DNA from: Crossaster papposus
Lineage: Eukaryota > Echinodermata > Asteroidea > Velatida > Solasteridae
NCBI GenBank assembly: GCA_037893245.1
Contig: JBAIAA010000543.1
Span: 1,240,001 to 1,304,000 of the forward strand
DNA: 64,000 nt
Direction: 5' to 3'
Shown here: positions 24,301 to 37,615 of the stretch, piece by piece
Layout of the letters: each line of letters begins with the position of its first letter
Numbering within the stretch: the first letter of the stretch is position 1
Made by a program: the position numbers and the translations under genes
Notes under the pieces: model-generated
What the model was told of the DNA's origin: nothing
What the model saw: only the letters and a program-made list of their open reading frames with translations
The model's database searches: none

Positions 24301-27300
24301 TTAAATATGTAAAGGGAAAGAAGTATGCATAAGAAATATGTAAAGGGAAAGAAGTGTGCATAAGAAATATGTAAAGGGAAAGAAGTGTGCATAAGAAATA
24401 TGTAAAGGGAAAGAAGTGTGCATAAGAAATATGTAAAGGGAAAGAAGTGTGCATAAGAAATATGTAAAGGGAAAGAAGTGTGCATAAGAAATAAACACCT
24501 GATGTCGGAACAAGCCCTCGAGTTAAATATGTAAAGGGAAAGAAGTGTGCATAAGAAATATGTAAAGGGAAAGAAGTGTGCATAAGAAATATGTAAAGGG
24601 AAAGAAGTGTGCATAAGAAATATGTAAAGGGAAAGAAGTGTGCATAAGAAATAAACACCTGATGTTGGAACAAGCCCTCGAGTTAAATATGTAAAGGGAA
24701 AGAAGTGTGCATAAGAAATAAACACCTGATGTCGGAACAAGCCCTCGAGTTAAATATGTAAAGGGAAAGAAGTGTGCATAAGAAATATGTAAAGGGAAAG
24801 AAGTGTGCATAAGAAATATGTAAAGGGAAAGAAGTGTGCATAAGAAATATGTAAAGGGAAAGAAGTGTGCATAAGAAATAAACACCTGATTTTGGAACAA
24901 GCCCTCGAGTTAAATATGTAAAGGGAAAGAAGTGTGCATAAGAAATAAACACCTGATGTTGGAACAAGCCCTCGAGTTAAATATGTAAAGGGAAAGAAGT
25001 GTGCATAAGAAATATGTAAAGGGAAAGAAGTGTGCATAAGAAATATGTAAAGGGAAAGAAGTGTGCATAAGAAATAAACACCTGATGTCGGAACAAGCCC
25101 TCGAGTTAAATATGTAAAGGGAAAGAAGTGTGCATAAGAAATAAACACCTGATGTCGGAACAAGCCCTCGAGTTAAATATGTAAAGGGAAAGAAGTGTGC
25201 ATAAGAAATATGTAAAGGGAAAGAAGTGTGCATAATAAATATGTAAAGGGAAAGAAGTGTGCATAAGAAATATGTAAAGGGAAAGAAGTGTGCATAAGAA
25301 ATATGTAAAGGGAAAGAAGTGTGCATAAGAAATAAGTAAAGGGAAAGAAGTGTGCATAAGAAATAAACACCTGATGTCGGAACAAGCCCTCGAGTTAAAT
25401 ATGTAAAGGGAAAGAAGTGTGCATAAGAAATAAACACCTGATGTCGGAACAAGCCCTCGAGTTAAATATGTAAAGTGAAAGAAGTGTGCATAAGAAATAA
25501 ACACCTGATGTCGGAACAAGCCCTCGAGTTAAATATGTAAAGGGAAAGAAGTGTGCATAAGAAATATGTAAAGGGAAAGAAGTGTGCATAAGAAATATGT
25601 AAAGGGAAAGAAGTGTGCATAAGAAATAAACACCTGATGTCGGAACAAGCCCTCGAGTTAAATATGTAAAGGGAAAGAAGTGTGCATAAGAAATATGTAA
25701 AGGGAAAGAAGTGTGCATAAGAAATATGTAAAGGGAAAGAATTGTGCATAAGAAATATGTAAAGGGAAAGAAGTGTGCATAAGAAATAAACACCTGATGT
25801 CGGAACAAGCCCTCGAGTTAAATATGTAAAGGGAAAGAAGTGTGCATAAGAAATAAACACCTGATGTCGGAACAAGCCCTCGAGTTAAATATGTAAAGGG
25901 AAAGAAGTGTGCATAAGAAATATGTAAAGGGAAAGAAGTGTGCATCAGAAATAAACACCTGATGTCGGAACAAGCCCTCGAGTTAAATATGTAAAGGGAA
26001 AGAAGTGTGCATAAGAAATATGTAAAGGGGAAGAAGTGTGCATAAGAAATATGTAAAGGGAAAGAAGTGTGCATAAGAAATATGTAAAGGGAAAGAAGTG
26101 TGCATAAGAAATAAACACCTGATGTCGGAACAAGCCCTCGAGTTAAATATGTAAAGGGAAAGAAGTATGCATAAGAAATATGTAAAGGGAAAGAAGTGTG
26201 CATAAGAAATATGTAAAGGGAAAGAAGTGTGCATAAGAAATATGTAAAGGGAAAGAAGTGTGCATAAGAAATATGTAAAGGGAAAGAAGTGTGCATAAGA
26301 AATATGTAAAGGGAAAGAAGTGTGCATAAGAAATATGTAAAGGGAAAGAAGTGTGCATAAGAAATATGTAAAGGGAAAGAAGTGTGCATAAGAAATATGT
26401 AAAGGGAAGAAGTGTGCATAAAAAATATGTAAAGGGAAAGAAGTGTGCATAAGAAATATGTAAAGGGAAAGAAGTGTGCATCAGGAATATGTAAAGGGAA
26501 AGAAGTGTGCATAAGAAATAAACACCTGATGTCGGAACAAGCCCTCGAGTTAAATATGTAAAGGGAAAGAAGTATGCATAAGAAATATGTAAAGGGAAAG
26601 AAGTGTGCATAAGAAATATGTAAAGGGAAAGAAGTGTGCATAAGAAATATGTAAAGGGAAAGAAGTGTGCATAAGAAATATGTAAAGGGAAAGAAGTGTG
26701 CATAAGAAATATGTAAAGGGAAAGAAGTGTGCATAAGAAATAAACACCTGATGTCGGAACAAGCCCTCGAGTTAAATATGTAAAGGGAAAGAAGTGTGCA
26801 TAAGAAATATGTAAAGGGAAAGAAGTGTGCATAAGAAATATGTAAAGGGAAAGAAGTGTGCATAATAAATATGTAAAGGGAAAGAAGTGTGCATAAGAAA
26901 TAAACACCTGATGTCGGAACAAGCCCTCGAGTTAAATATGTAAAGGGAAAGAAGTGTGCATAAGAAATAAACACCTGATGTCGGAACAAGCCCTCGAGTT
27001 AAATATGTAAAGGGAAAGAAGTGTGCATAAGAAATATGTAAAGGGAAAGAAGTGTGCATAAGAAATATGTAAAGGGAAAGAAGTGTGCATAAGAAATATG
27101 TAAAGGGAAAGAAGTGTGCATAAGAAATAAACACCTGATGTCGGAACAAGCCCTCGAGTTAAATATGTAAAGGGAAATAAGTGTGCATAAGAAATAAACA
27201 CCTGATGTCGGAACAAGCCCTCGAGTTAAATATGTAAAGGGGAAGAAGTGTGCATAAGAAATAAACACCTGATGTCGGAACAAGCCCTCGAGTTAAATAT

Positions 27301-27952
27301 GTAAAGGGAAAGAAGTGTGCATAAGAAATATGTAAAGGGAAAGAAGTGTGCATAAGAAATATGTAAAGGGAAAGAAGTGTGCATAAGAAATATGTAAAGG
27401 GAAAGAAGTGTGCATAAGAAATAAACACCTGATGTCGGAACAAGCCCTCGAGTTAAATATGTAAAGGGAAAGAAGTATGCATAAGAAATATGTAAAGGGA
27501 AAGAAGTGTGCATAAGAAATATGTAAAGGGAAAGAAGTGTGCATAAGAAATATGTAAAGGGAAAGAAGTGTGCATAAGAAATATGTAAAGGGAAAGAAGT
27601 GTGCATAAGAAATATGTAAAGGGAAAGAAGTGTGCATAAGAAATATGTAAAGGGAAAGAAGTGTGCATAAGAAATATGTAAAGGGAAAGAAGTGTGCATA
27701 AGAAATATGTAAAGGGAAAGAAGTGTGCATAAGAAATATGTAAAGGGAAAGAAGTGTGCATAAGAAATATGTAAAGGGAAAGAAGTGTGCATAAGAAATA
27801 TGTAAAGGGAAGAAGTGTGCATAAAAAATATGTAAAGGGAAAGAAGTGTGCATAAGAAATATGTAAAGGGAAAGAAGTGTGCATAAGGAATATGTAAAGG
27901 GAAAGAAGTGTGCATAAGAAATAAACACCTGATGTCGGAACAAGCCCTCGAG
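24301..27952 (+). repeat. 3,652-bp higher-order unit, left copy (domain B)
   Basis: L positions from 24,301 to about 27,226 recur at an offset of 3652 (90 S + 24 L, counting two one-base deletions). The deletion marker (26401 and 30053), AATAAGTAAAG (25331 and 28983) and the CpG variant GATGTTGG (near 24,955 and 28,607) all fall at the same offset. Confidence 0.9.
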
Positions 27953-30900
27953 TTAAATATGTAAAGGGAAAGAAGTATGCATAAGAAATATGTAAAGGGA
28001 AAGAAGTGTGCATAAGAAATATGTAAAGGGAAAGAAGTGTGCATAAGAAATATGTAAAGGGAAAGAAGTGTGCATAAGAAATATGTAAAGGGAAAGAAGT
28101 GTGCATAAGAAATATGTAAAGGGAAAGAAGTGTGCATAAGAAATAAACACCTGATGTCGGAACAAGCCCTCGAGTTAAATATGTAAAGGGAAAGAAGTGT
28201 GCATAAGAAATATGTAAAGGGAAAGAAGTGTGCATAAGAAATATGTAAAGGGAAAGAAGTGTGCATAAGAAATATGTAAAGGGAAAGAAGTGTGCATAAG
28301 AAATAAACACCTGATGTTGGAACAAGCCCTCGAGTTAAATATGTAAAGGGAAAGAAGTGTGCATAAGAAATAAACACCTGATGTCGGAACAAGCCCTCGA
28401 GTTAAATATGTAAAGGGAAAGAAGTGTGCATAAGAAATATGTAAAGGGAAAGAAGTGTGCATAAGAAATATGTAAAGGGAAAGAAGTGTGCATAAGAAAT
28501 ATGTAAAGGGAAAGAAGTGTGCATAAGAAATAAACACCTGATGTCGGAACAAGCCCTCGAGTTAAATATGTAAAGGGAAAGAAGTGTGCATAAGAAATAA
28601 ACACCTGATGTTGGAACAAGCCCTCGAGTTAAATATGTAAAGGGAAAGAAGTGTGCATAAGAAATATGTAAAGGGAAAGAAGTGTGCATAAGAAATATGT
28701 AAAGGGAAAGAAGTGTGCATAAGAAATAAACACCTGATGTCGGAACAAGCCCTCGAGTTAAATATGTAAAGGGAAAGAAGTGTGCATAAGAAATAAACAC
28801 CTGATGTCGGAACAAGCCCTCGAGTTAAATATGTAAAGGGAAAGAAGTGTGCATAAGAAATATGTAAAGGGAAAGAAGTGTGCATAAGAAATATGTAAAG
28901 GGAAAGAAGTGTGCATAAGAAATATGTAAAGGGAAAGAAGTGTGCATAAGAAATATGTAAAGGGAAAGAAGTGTGCATAAGAAATAAGTAAAGGGAAAGA
29001 AGTGTGCATAAGAAATAAACACCTGATGTCGGAACAAGCCCTCGAGTTAAATATGTAAAGGGAAAGAAGTGTGCATAAGAAATAAACACCTGATGTCGGA
29101 ACAAGCCCTCGAGTTAAATATGTAAAGTGAAAGAAGTGTGCATAAGAAATAAACACCTGATGTCGGAACAAGCCCTCGAGTTAAATATGTAAAGGGAAAG
29201 AAGTGTGCATAAGAAATATGTAAAGGGAAAGAAGTGTGCATAAGAAATATGTAAAGGGAAAGAAGTGTGCATAAGAAATAAACACCTGATGTCGGAACAA
29301 GCCCTCGAGTTAAATATGTAAAGGGAAAGAAGTGTGCATAAGAAATATGTAAAGGGAAAGAAGTGTGCATAAGAAATATGTAAAGGGAAAGAAGTGTGCA
29401 TAAGAAATATGTAAAGGGAAAGAAGTGTGCATAAGAAATAAACACCTGATGTCGGAACAAGCCCTCGAGTTAAATATGTAAAGGGAAAGAAGTGTGCATA
29501 AAAAATAAACACCTGATGTCGGAACAAGCCCTCGAGTTAAATATGTAAAGGGAAAGAAGTGTGCATAAGAAATATGTAAAGGGAAAGAAGTGTGCATCAG
29601 AAATAAACACCTGATGTCGGAACAAGCCCTCGAGTTAAATATGTAAAGGGAAAGAAGTGTGCATAAGAAATATGTAAAGGGAAAGAAGTGTGCATAAGAA
29701 ATATGTAAAGGGAAAGAAGTGTGCATAAGAAATATGTAAAGGGAAAGAAGTGTGCATAAGAAATAAACACCTGATGTCGGAACAAGCCCTCGAGTTAAAT
29801 ATGTAAAGGGAAAGAAGTATGCATAAGAAATATGTAAAGGGAAAGAAGTGTGCATAAGAAATATGTAAAGGGAAAGAAGTGTGCATAAGAAATATGTAAA
29901 GGGAAAGAAGTGTGCATAAGAAATATGTAAAGGGAAAGAAGTGTGCATAAGAAATATGTAAAGGGAAAGAAGTGTGCATAAGAAATATGTAAAGGGAAAG
30001 AAGTGTGCATAAGAAATATGTAAAGGGAAAGAAGTGTGCATAAGAAATATGTAAAGGGAAGAAGTGTGCATAAAAAATATGTAAAGGGAAAGAAGTGTGC
30101 ATAAGAAATATGTAAAGGGAAAGAAGTGTGCATAAGGAATATGTAAAGGGAAAGAAGTGTGCATAAGAAATAAACACCTGATGTCGGAACAAGCCCTCGA
30201 GTTAAATATGTAAAGGGAAAGAAGTATGCATAAGAAATATGTAAAGGGAAAGAAGTGTGCATAAGAAATATGTAAAGGGAAAGAAGTGTGCATAAGAAAT
30301 ATGTAAAGGGAAAGAAGTGTGCATAAGAAATATGTAAAGGGAAAGAAGTGTGCATAAGAAATATGTAAAGGGAAAGAAGTGTGCATAAGAAATAAACACC
30401 TGATGTCGGAACAAGCCCTCGAGTTAAATATGTAAAGGGAAAGAAGTGTGCATAAGAAATATGTAAAGGGAAAGAAGTGTGCATAAGAAATATGTAAAGG
30501 GAAAGAAGTGTGCATAAGAAATATGTAAAGGGAAAGAAGTGTGCATAAGAAATAAACACCTGATGTCGGAACAAGCCCTCGAGTTAAATATGTAAAGGGA
30601 AAGAAGTGTGCATAAGAAATAAACACCTGATGTCGGAACAAGCCCTCGAGTTAAATATGTAAAGGGAAAGAAGTGTGCATAAGAAATATGTAAAGGGAAA
30701 GAAGTGTGCATAAGAAATATGTAAAGGGAAAGAAGTGTGCATAAGAAATATGTAAAGGGAAAGAAGTGTGCATAAGAAATAAACACCTGATGTCGGAACA
30801 AGCCCTCGAGTTAAATATGTAAAGGGAAAGAAGTGTGCATAAGAAATAAACACCTGATGTCGGAACAAGCCCTCGAGTTAAATATGTAAAGGGAAAGAAG

Positions 30901-31604
30901 TGTGCATAAGAAATATGTAAAGGGAAAGAAGTGTGCATAAGAAATATGTAAAGGGAAAGAAGTGTGCATAAGAAATATGTAAAGGGAAAGAAGTGTGCAT
31001 AAGAAATATGTAAAGGGAAAGAAGTGTGCATAAGAAATATGTAAAGGGAAAGAAGTGTGCATAAGAAATATGTAAAGGGAAAGAAGTGTGCATAAGAAAT
31101 ATGTAAAGGGAAAGAAGTGTGCATAAGAAATAAACACCTGATGTCGGAACAAGCCCTCGAGTTAAATATGTAAAGGGAAAGAAGTATGCATAAGAAATAT
31201 GTAAAGGGAAAGAAGTGTGCATAAGAAATATGTAAAGGGAAAGAAGTGTGCATAAGAAATATGTAAAGGGAAAGAAGTGTGCATAAGAAATATGTAAAGG
31301 GAAAGAAGTGTGCATAAGAAATATGTAAAGGGAAAGAAGTGTGCATAAGAAATATGTAAAGGGAAAGAAGTGTGCATAAGAAATATGTAAAGGGAAAGAA
31401 GTGTGCATAAGAAATATGTAAAGGGAAGAAGTGTGCATAAAAAATATGTAAAGGGAAAGAAGTGTGCATAAGAAATATGTAAAGGGAAAGAAGTGTGCAT
31501 AAGGAATATGTAAAGGGAAAGAAGTGTGCATAAGAAATAAACACCTGATGTCGGAACAAGCCCTCGAGTTAAATATGTAAAGGGAAAGAAGTATGCATAC
31601 AAAA
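27953..31604 (+). repeat. 3,652-bp higher-order unit, right copy (domain B)
   Basis: Right copy of the 3,652-bp tandem duplication. Its collinearity with the left copy fades after about 30,900, where shorter 1,367- and 1,996-bp repeats of the same material begin. The GATTTTGG variant near 24,889 of the left copy is absent from the matching site here, so the copies have since diverged slightly. Confidence 0.88.
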
Positions 31605-32873
31605 TATGTAAAGGGAAAGAAGTGTGCATAAGAAATATGTAAAGGGAAAGAAGTGTGCATAAGAAATATGTAAAGGGAAAGAAGTGTGCATAAGAAATAT
31701 GTAAAGGGAAAGAAGTGTGCATAAGAAATATGTAAAGGGAAAGAAGTGTGCATAAGAAATAAACACCTGATGTCGGAACAAGCCCTCGAGTTAAATATGT
31801 AAAGGGAAAGAAGTATGCATAAGAAATATGTAAAGGGAAAGAAGTGTGCATAAGAAATATGTAAAGGGAAAGAAGTGTGCATAAGAAATATGTAAAGGGA
31901 AAGAAGTGTGCATAAGAAATATGTAAAGGGAAAGAAGTGTGCATAAGAAATATGTAAAGGGAAAGAAGTGTGCATAAGAAATATGTAAAGGGAAAGAAGT
32001 GTGCATAAGAAATATGTAAAGGGAAAGAAGTGTGCATAAGAAATATGTAAAGGGAAGAAGTGTGCATAAAAAATATGTAAAGGGAAAGAAGTGTGCATAA
32101 GAAATATGTAAAGGGAAAGAAGTGTGCATAAGGAATATGTAAAGGGAAAGAAGTGTGCATAAGAAATAAACACCTGATGTCGGAACAAGCCCTCGAGTTA
32201 AATATGTAAAGGGAAAGAAGTATGCATAAGAAATATGTAAAGGGAAAGAAGTGTGCATAAGAAATATGTAAAGGGAAAGAAGTGTGCATAAGAAATATGT
32301 AAAGGGAAAGAAGTGTGCATAAGAAATATGTAAAGGGAAAGAAGTGTGCATAAGAAATATGTAAAGGGAAAGAAGTGTGCATAAGAAATAAACACCTGAT
32401 GTCGGAACAAGCCCTCGAGTTAAATATGTAAAGGGAAAGAAGTGTGCATAAGAAATATGTAAAGGGAAAGAAGTGTGCATAAGAAATATGTAAAGGGAAA
32501 GAAGTGTGCATAAGAAATATGTAAAGGGAAAGAAGTGTGCATAAGAAATAAACACCTGATGTCGGAACAAGCCCTCGAGTTAAATATGTAAAGGGAAAGA
32601 AGTGTGCATAAGAAATAAACACCTGATGTCGGAACAAGCCCTCGAGTTAAATATGTAAAGGGAAAGAAGTGTGCATAAGAAATATGTAAAGGGAAAGAAG
32701 TGTGCATAAGAAATATGTAAAGGGAAAGAAGTGTGCATAAGAAATATGTAAAGGGAAAGAAGTGTGCATAAGAAATAAACACCTGATGTCGGAACAAGCC
32801 CTCGAGTTAAATATGTAAAGGGAAAGAAGTGTGCATAAGAAATAAACACCTGATGTCGGAACAAGCCCTCGAG
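30878..32873 (+). repeat. 1,996-bp higher-order unit (domain B)
   Basis: The pattern from 30,878 recurs from 32,874 (offset 1996 = 629 + 1367). Inside it, a 629-bp sub-block carrying the deletion marker is doubled (31420 and 32049). Blocks at 31,791-32,647 recur 1367 bp downstream at 33,158-34,014. The stretch therefore shows at least two nested duplication steps. Confidence 0.85.
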
Positions 32874-34240
32874 TTAAATATGTAAAGGGAAAGAAGTGTG
32901 CATAAGAAATATGTAAAGGGAAAGAAGTGTGCATAAGAAATATGTAAAGGGAAAGAAGTGTGCATAAGAAATATGTAAAGGGAAAGAAGTGTGCATAAGA
33001 AATATGTAAAGGGAAAGAAGTGTGCATAAGAAATATGTAAAGGGAAAGAAGTGTGCATAAGAAATATGTAAAGGGAAAGAAGTGTGCATAAGAAATATGT
33101 AAAGGGAAAGAAGTGTGCATAAGAAATAAACACCTGATGTCGGAACAAGCCCTCGAGTTAAATATGTAAAGGGAAAGAAGTATGCATAAGAAATATGTAA
33201 AGGGAAAGAAGTGTGCATAAGAAATATGTAAAGGGAAAGAAGTGTGCATAAGAAATATGTAAAGGGAAAGAAGTGTGCATAAGAAATATGTAAAGGGAAA
33301 GAAGTGTGCATAAGAAATATGTAAAGGGAAAGAAGTGTGCATAAGAAATATGTAAAGGGAAAGAAGTGTGCATAAGAAATATGTAAAGGGAAAGAAGTGT
33401 GCATAAGAAATATGTAAAGGGAAGAAGTGTGCATAAAAAATATGTAAAGGGAAAGAAGTGTGCATAAGAAATATGTAAAGGGAAAGAAGTGTGCATAAGG
33501 AATATGTAAAGGGAAAGAAGTGTGCATAAGAAATAAACACCTGATGTCGGAACAAGCCCTCGAGTTAAATATGTAAAGGGAAAGAAGTATGCATAAAAAA
33601 TATGTAAAGGGAAAGAAGTGTGCATAAGAAATATGTAAAGGGAAAGAAGTGTGCATAAGAAATATGTAAAGGGAAAGAAGTGTGCATAAGAAATATGTAA
33701 AGGGAAAGAAGTGTGCATAAGAAATATGTAAAGGGAAAGAAGTGTGCATAAGAAATAAACACCTGATGTCGGAACAAGCCCTCGAGTTAAATATGTAAAG
33801 GGAAAGAAGTGTGCATAAGAAATATGTAAAGGGAAAGAAGTGTGCATAAGAAATATGTAAAGGGAAAGAAGTGTGCATAAGAAATATGTAAAGGGAAAGA
33901 AGTGTGCATAAGAAATAAACACCTGATGTCGGAACAAGCCCTCGAGTTAAATATGTAAAGGGAAAGAAGTGTGCATAAGAAATAAACACCTGATGTCGGA
34001 ACAAGCCCTCGAGTTAAATATGTAAAGGGAAAGAAGTGTGCATAAGAAATATGTAAAGGGAAAGAAGTGTGCATAAGAAATATGTAAAGGGAAAGAAGTG
34101 TGCATAAGAAATATGTAAAGGGAAAGAAGTGTGCATAAGAAATAAACACCTGATGTCGGAACAAGCCCTCGAGTTAAATATGTAAAGGGAAAGAAGTGTG
34201 CATAAGAAATAAACACCTGATGTCGGAACAAGCCCTCGAG
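32874..34240 (+). repeat. 1,367-bp higher-order unit (domain B)
   Basis: Last clear copy of the deletion-marked unit, with the 30-bp S at 33416, 1367 bp after the one at 32049. Beyond about 34.2 kb the sequence matches the 28.4-29.5 kb region instead and includes the third AATAAGTAAAG marker at 34595. Confidence 0.83.
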
Positions 34241-35248
34241 TTAAATATGTAAAGGGAAAGAAGTGTGCATAAGAAATATGTAAAGGGAAAGAAGTGTGCA
34301 TAAGAAATATGTAAAGGGAAAGAAGTGTGCATAAGAAATAAACACCTGATGTCGGAACAAGCCCTCGAGTTAAATATGTAAAGGGAAAGAAGTGTGCATA
34401 AGAAATAAACACCTGATGTCGGAACAAGCCCTCGAGTTAAATATGTAAAGGGAAAGAAGTGTGCATAAGAAATATGTAAAGGGAAAGAAGTGTGCATAAG
34501 AAATATGTAAAGGGAAAGAAGTGTGCATAAGAAATATGTAAAGGGAAAGAAGTGTGCATAAGAAATATGTAAAGGGAAAGAAGTGTGCATAAGAAATAAG
34601 TAAAGGGAAAGAAGTGTGCATAAGAAATAAACACCTGATGTCGGAACAAGCCCTCGAGTTAAATATGTAAAGGGAAAGAAGTGTGCATAAGAAATAAACA
34701 CCTGATGTCGGAACAAGCCCTCGAGTTAAATATGTAAAGGGAAAGAAGTGTGCATAAGAAATAAACACCTGATGTCGGAACAAGCCCTCGAGTTAAATAT
34801 GTAAAGGGAAAGAAGTGTGCATAAGAAATATGTAAAGGGAAAGAAGTGTGCATAAGAAATATGTAAAGGGAAAGAAGTGTGCATAAGAAATAAACACCTG
34901 ATGTCGGAACAAGCCCTCGAGTTAAATATGTAAAGGGAAAGAAGTGTGCATAAGAAATATGTAAAGGGAAAGAAGTGTGCATAAGAAATATGTAAAGGGA
35001 AAGAAGTGTGCATAAGAAATATGTAAAGGGAAAGAAGTGTGCATAAGAAATAAACACCTGATGTCGGAACAAGCCCTCGAGTTAAATATGTAAAGGGAAA
35101 GAAGTGTGCATAAGAAATAAACACCTGATGTCGGAACAAGCCCTCGAGTTAAATATGTAAAGGGAAAGAAGTGTGCATAAGAAATATGTAAAGGGAAAGA
35201 AGTGTGCATCAGAAATAAACACCTGATGTCGGAACAAGCCCTCGAGTT

Positions 35249-35775
35249 AAATATGTAAAGGGAAAGAAGTGTGCATAAGAAATATGTAAAGGGAAAGAAG
35301 TGTGCATAAGAAATATGTAAAGGGAAAGAAGTGTGCATAAGAAATATGTAAAGGGAAAGAAGTGTGCATAAGAAATATGTAAAGGGAAAGAAGTGTGCAT
35401 AAGAAATATGTAAAGGGAAAGAAGTGTGCATAAGAAATATGTAAAGGGAAAGAAGTGTGCATAAGAAATATGTAAAGGGAAAGAAGTGTGCATAAGAAAT
35501 ATGTAAAGGGAAAGAAGTGTGCATAAGAAATATGTAAAGGGAAAGAAGTGTGCATAAGAAATATGTAAAGGGAAAGAAGTGTGCATAAGAAATATGTAAA
35601 GGGAAAGAAGTGTGCATAAGAAATATGTAAAGGGAAAGAAGTGTGCATAAGAAATATGTAAAGGGAAAGAAGTGTGCATAAGAAATATGTAATGGGAAAG
35701 AAGTGTGCATCAGAAATATGTAAAGGGAAAGAAGTGTGCATCAGAAATATGTAAAGGGAAAGAAGTGTGCATCAG
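35249..35775 (+). repeat. Long pure run of 17 S modules
   Basis: The L modules flanking this stretch begin at 35,213 and 35,776. The 527 bp between them are exactly 17 S units with no L. Runs of exactly 17 also occur between the L modules starting near 41,835 and 42,398, and near 45,990 and 46,553. Runs of 16 occur around 44.5-45.0, 49.1-49.6 and 49.95-50.48 kb. These are the longest L-free runs I measured. Confidence 0.88.
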
Positions 35776-36005
35776 AAATAAACACCTGATGTCGGAACAA
35801 GCCCTCGAGTTAAATATGTAAAGGGAAAGAAGTGTGCATAAGAAATAAACACCTGATGTCGGAACAGGCCCTCGAGTTAAATATGTAAAGGGAAAGAAGT
35901 GTGCATAAGAAATATGTAAAGGGAAAGAAGTGTGCATAAGAAATATGTAAAGGGAAAGAAGTGTGCATAAGAAATAAACACCTGATGTCGGAACAAGCCC
36001 TCGAG

Positions 36006-37615
36006 TTAAATATGTAAAGGGAAAGAAGTGTGCATACGAAATATGTAAAGGGAAAGAAGTGTGCATAAGAAAAATGTAAAGGGAAAGAAGTGTGCATAAG
36101 AAATATGTAAAGGGAAAGAAGTGTGCATAAGAAATATGTAAAGGGAAAGAAGTGTGCATAAGAAATATGTAAAGGGAAAGAAGTGTGCATAAGAAATATG
36201 TAAAGGGAAAGAAGTGTGCATAAGAAATATGTAAAGGGAAAGAAGTGTGCATAATAAATAAACACCTGATGTCGGAACAAGCCCTCGAGTTAAATATGTA
36301 AAGGGAAAGAAGTATGCATAAGAAATAAACACCTGATGTCGGAACAAGCCCTCGAGTTAAATATGTAAAGGGAAAGAAGTGTGCATAAGAAATAAACACC
36401 TGATGTCGGAACAGGCCCTCGAGTTAAATATGTAAAGGGAAAGAAGTGTGCATAAGAAATATGTAAAGGGAAAGAAGTGTGCATAAGAAATATGTAAAGG
36501 GAAAGAAGTGTGCATAAGAAATATGTAAAGGGAAAGAAGTGTGCATAAGAAATATGTAAAGGGAAAGAAGTGTGCATAAGAAATAAACACCTGATGTCGG
36601 AACAAGCCCTCGAGTTAAATATGTAAAGGGAAAGAAGTATGCATAAGAAATAAACACCTGATGTCGGAACAAGCCCTCGAGTTAAATATGTAAAGGGAAA
36701 GAAGTGTGCATAAGAAATATGTAAAGGGAAAGAAGTGTGCATAAGAAATATGTAAAGGGAAAGAAGTGTGCATAAGAAATAAACACCTGATGTCGGAACA
36801 AGCCCTCGAGTTAAATATGTAAAGGGAAAGAAGTGTGCATACGAAATATGTAAAGGGAAAGAAGTGTGCATAAGAAATATGTAAAGGGAAAGAAGTGTGC
36901 ATAAGAAATATGTAAAGGGAAAGAAGTGTGCATAAGAAATATGTAAAGGGAAAGAAGTGTGCATAAGAAATATGTAAAGGGAAAGAAGTGTGCATAAGAA
37001 ATATGTAAAGGGAAAGAAGTGTGCATAAGAAATATGTAAAGGGAAAGAAGTGTGCATAATAAATAAACACCTGATGTCGGAACAAGCCCTCGAGTTAAAT
37101 ATGTAAAGGGAAAGAAGTATGCATAAGAAATAAACACCTGATGTCGGAACAAGCCCTCGAGTTAAATATGTAAAGGGAAAGAAGTGTGCATAAGAAATAA
37201 ACACCTGATGTCGGAACAGGCCCTCGAGTTAAATATGTAAAGGGAAAGAAGTGTGCATAAGAAATATGTAAAGGGAAAGAAGTGTGCATAAGAAATATGT
37301 AAAGGGAAAGAAGTGTGCATAAGAAATATGTAAAGGGAAAGAAGTGTGCATAATAAATATGTAAAGGGAAAGAAGTGTGCATAAGAAATAAACACCTGAT
37401 GTCGGAACAAGCCCTCGAGTTAAATATGTAAAGGGAAAGAAGTATGCATAAGAAATAAACACCTGATGTCGGAACAAGCCCTCGAGTTAAATATGTAAAG
37501 GGAAAGAAGTGTGCATAAGAAATAAACACCTGATGTCGGAACAGGCCCTCGAGTTAAATATGTAAAGGGAAAGAAGTGTGCATAAGAAATATGTAAAGGG
37601 AAAGAAGTGTGCATA
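36006..37615 (+). repeat. Tandem pair of 805-bp units (domain C)
   Basis: L positions at 36,006, 36,290, 36,357, 36,424 and 36,615 recur 805 bp downstream. Both copies carry GTATGCAT and GGAACAGGCCC at matching sites and a TAATAAATAAAC variant near 36,253 and 37,058. A shortened further copy continues to about 37,900. Confidence 0.87.

Larger units (their letters stand above)
22060..35200 (+). repeat. Higher-order domain B
   Basis: Units of 3652, 1996 and 1367 bp. The key marker is an S module of 30 bp in which AAAGGGAAAG has lost one A (AAAGGGAAGAAG), followed by CATAAAAAAT. It starts at 26401, 27804, 30053, 31420, 32049 and 33416 (intervals 1403, 2249, 1367, 629, 1367). A second marker, AATAAGTAAAG, is at 25331, 28983 and 34595. 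After restoring the deleted base, the intervals are whole modules: 1367 = 36 S + 7 L and 629 = 18 S + 2 L. Confidence 0.9.
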
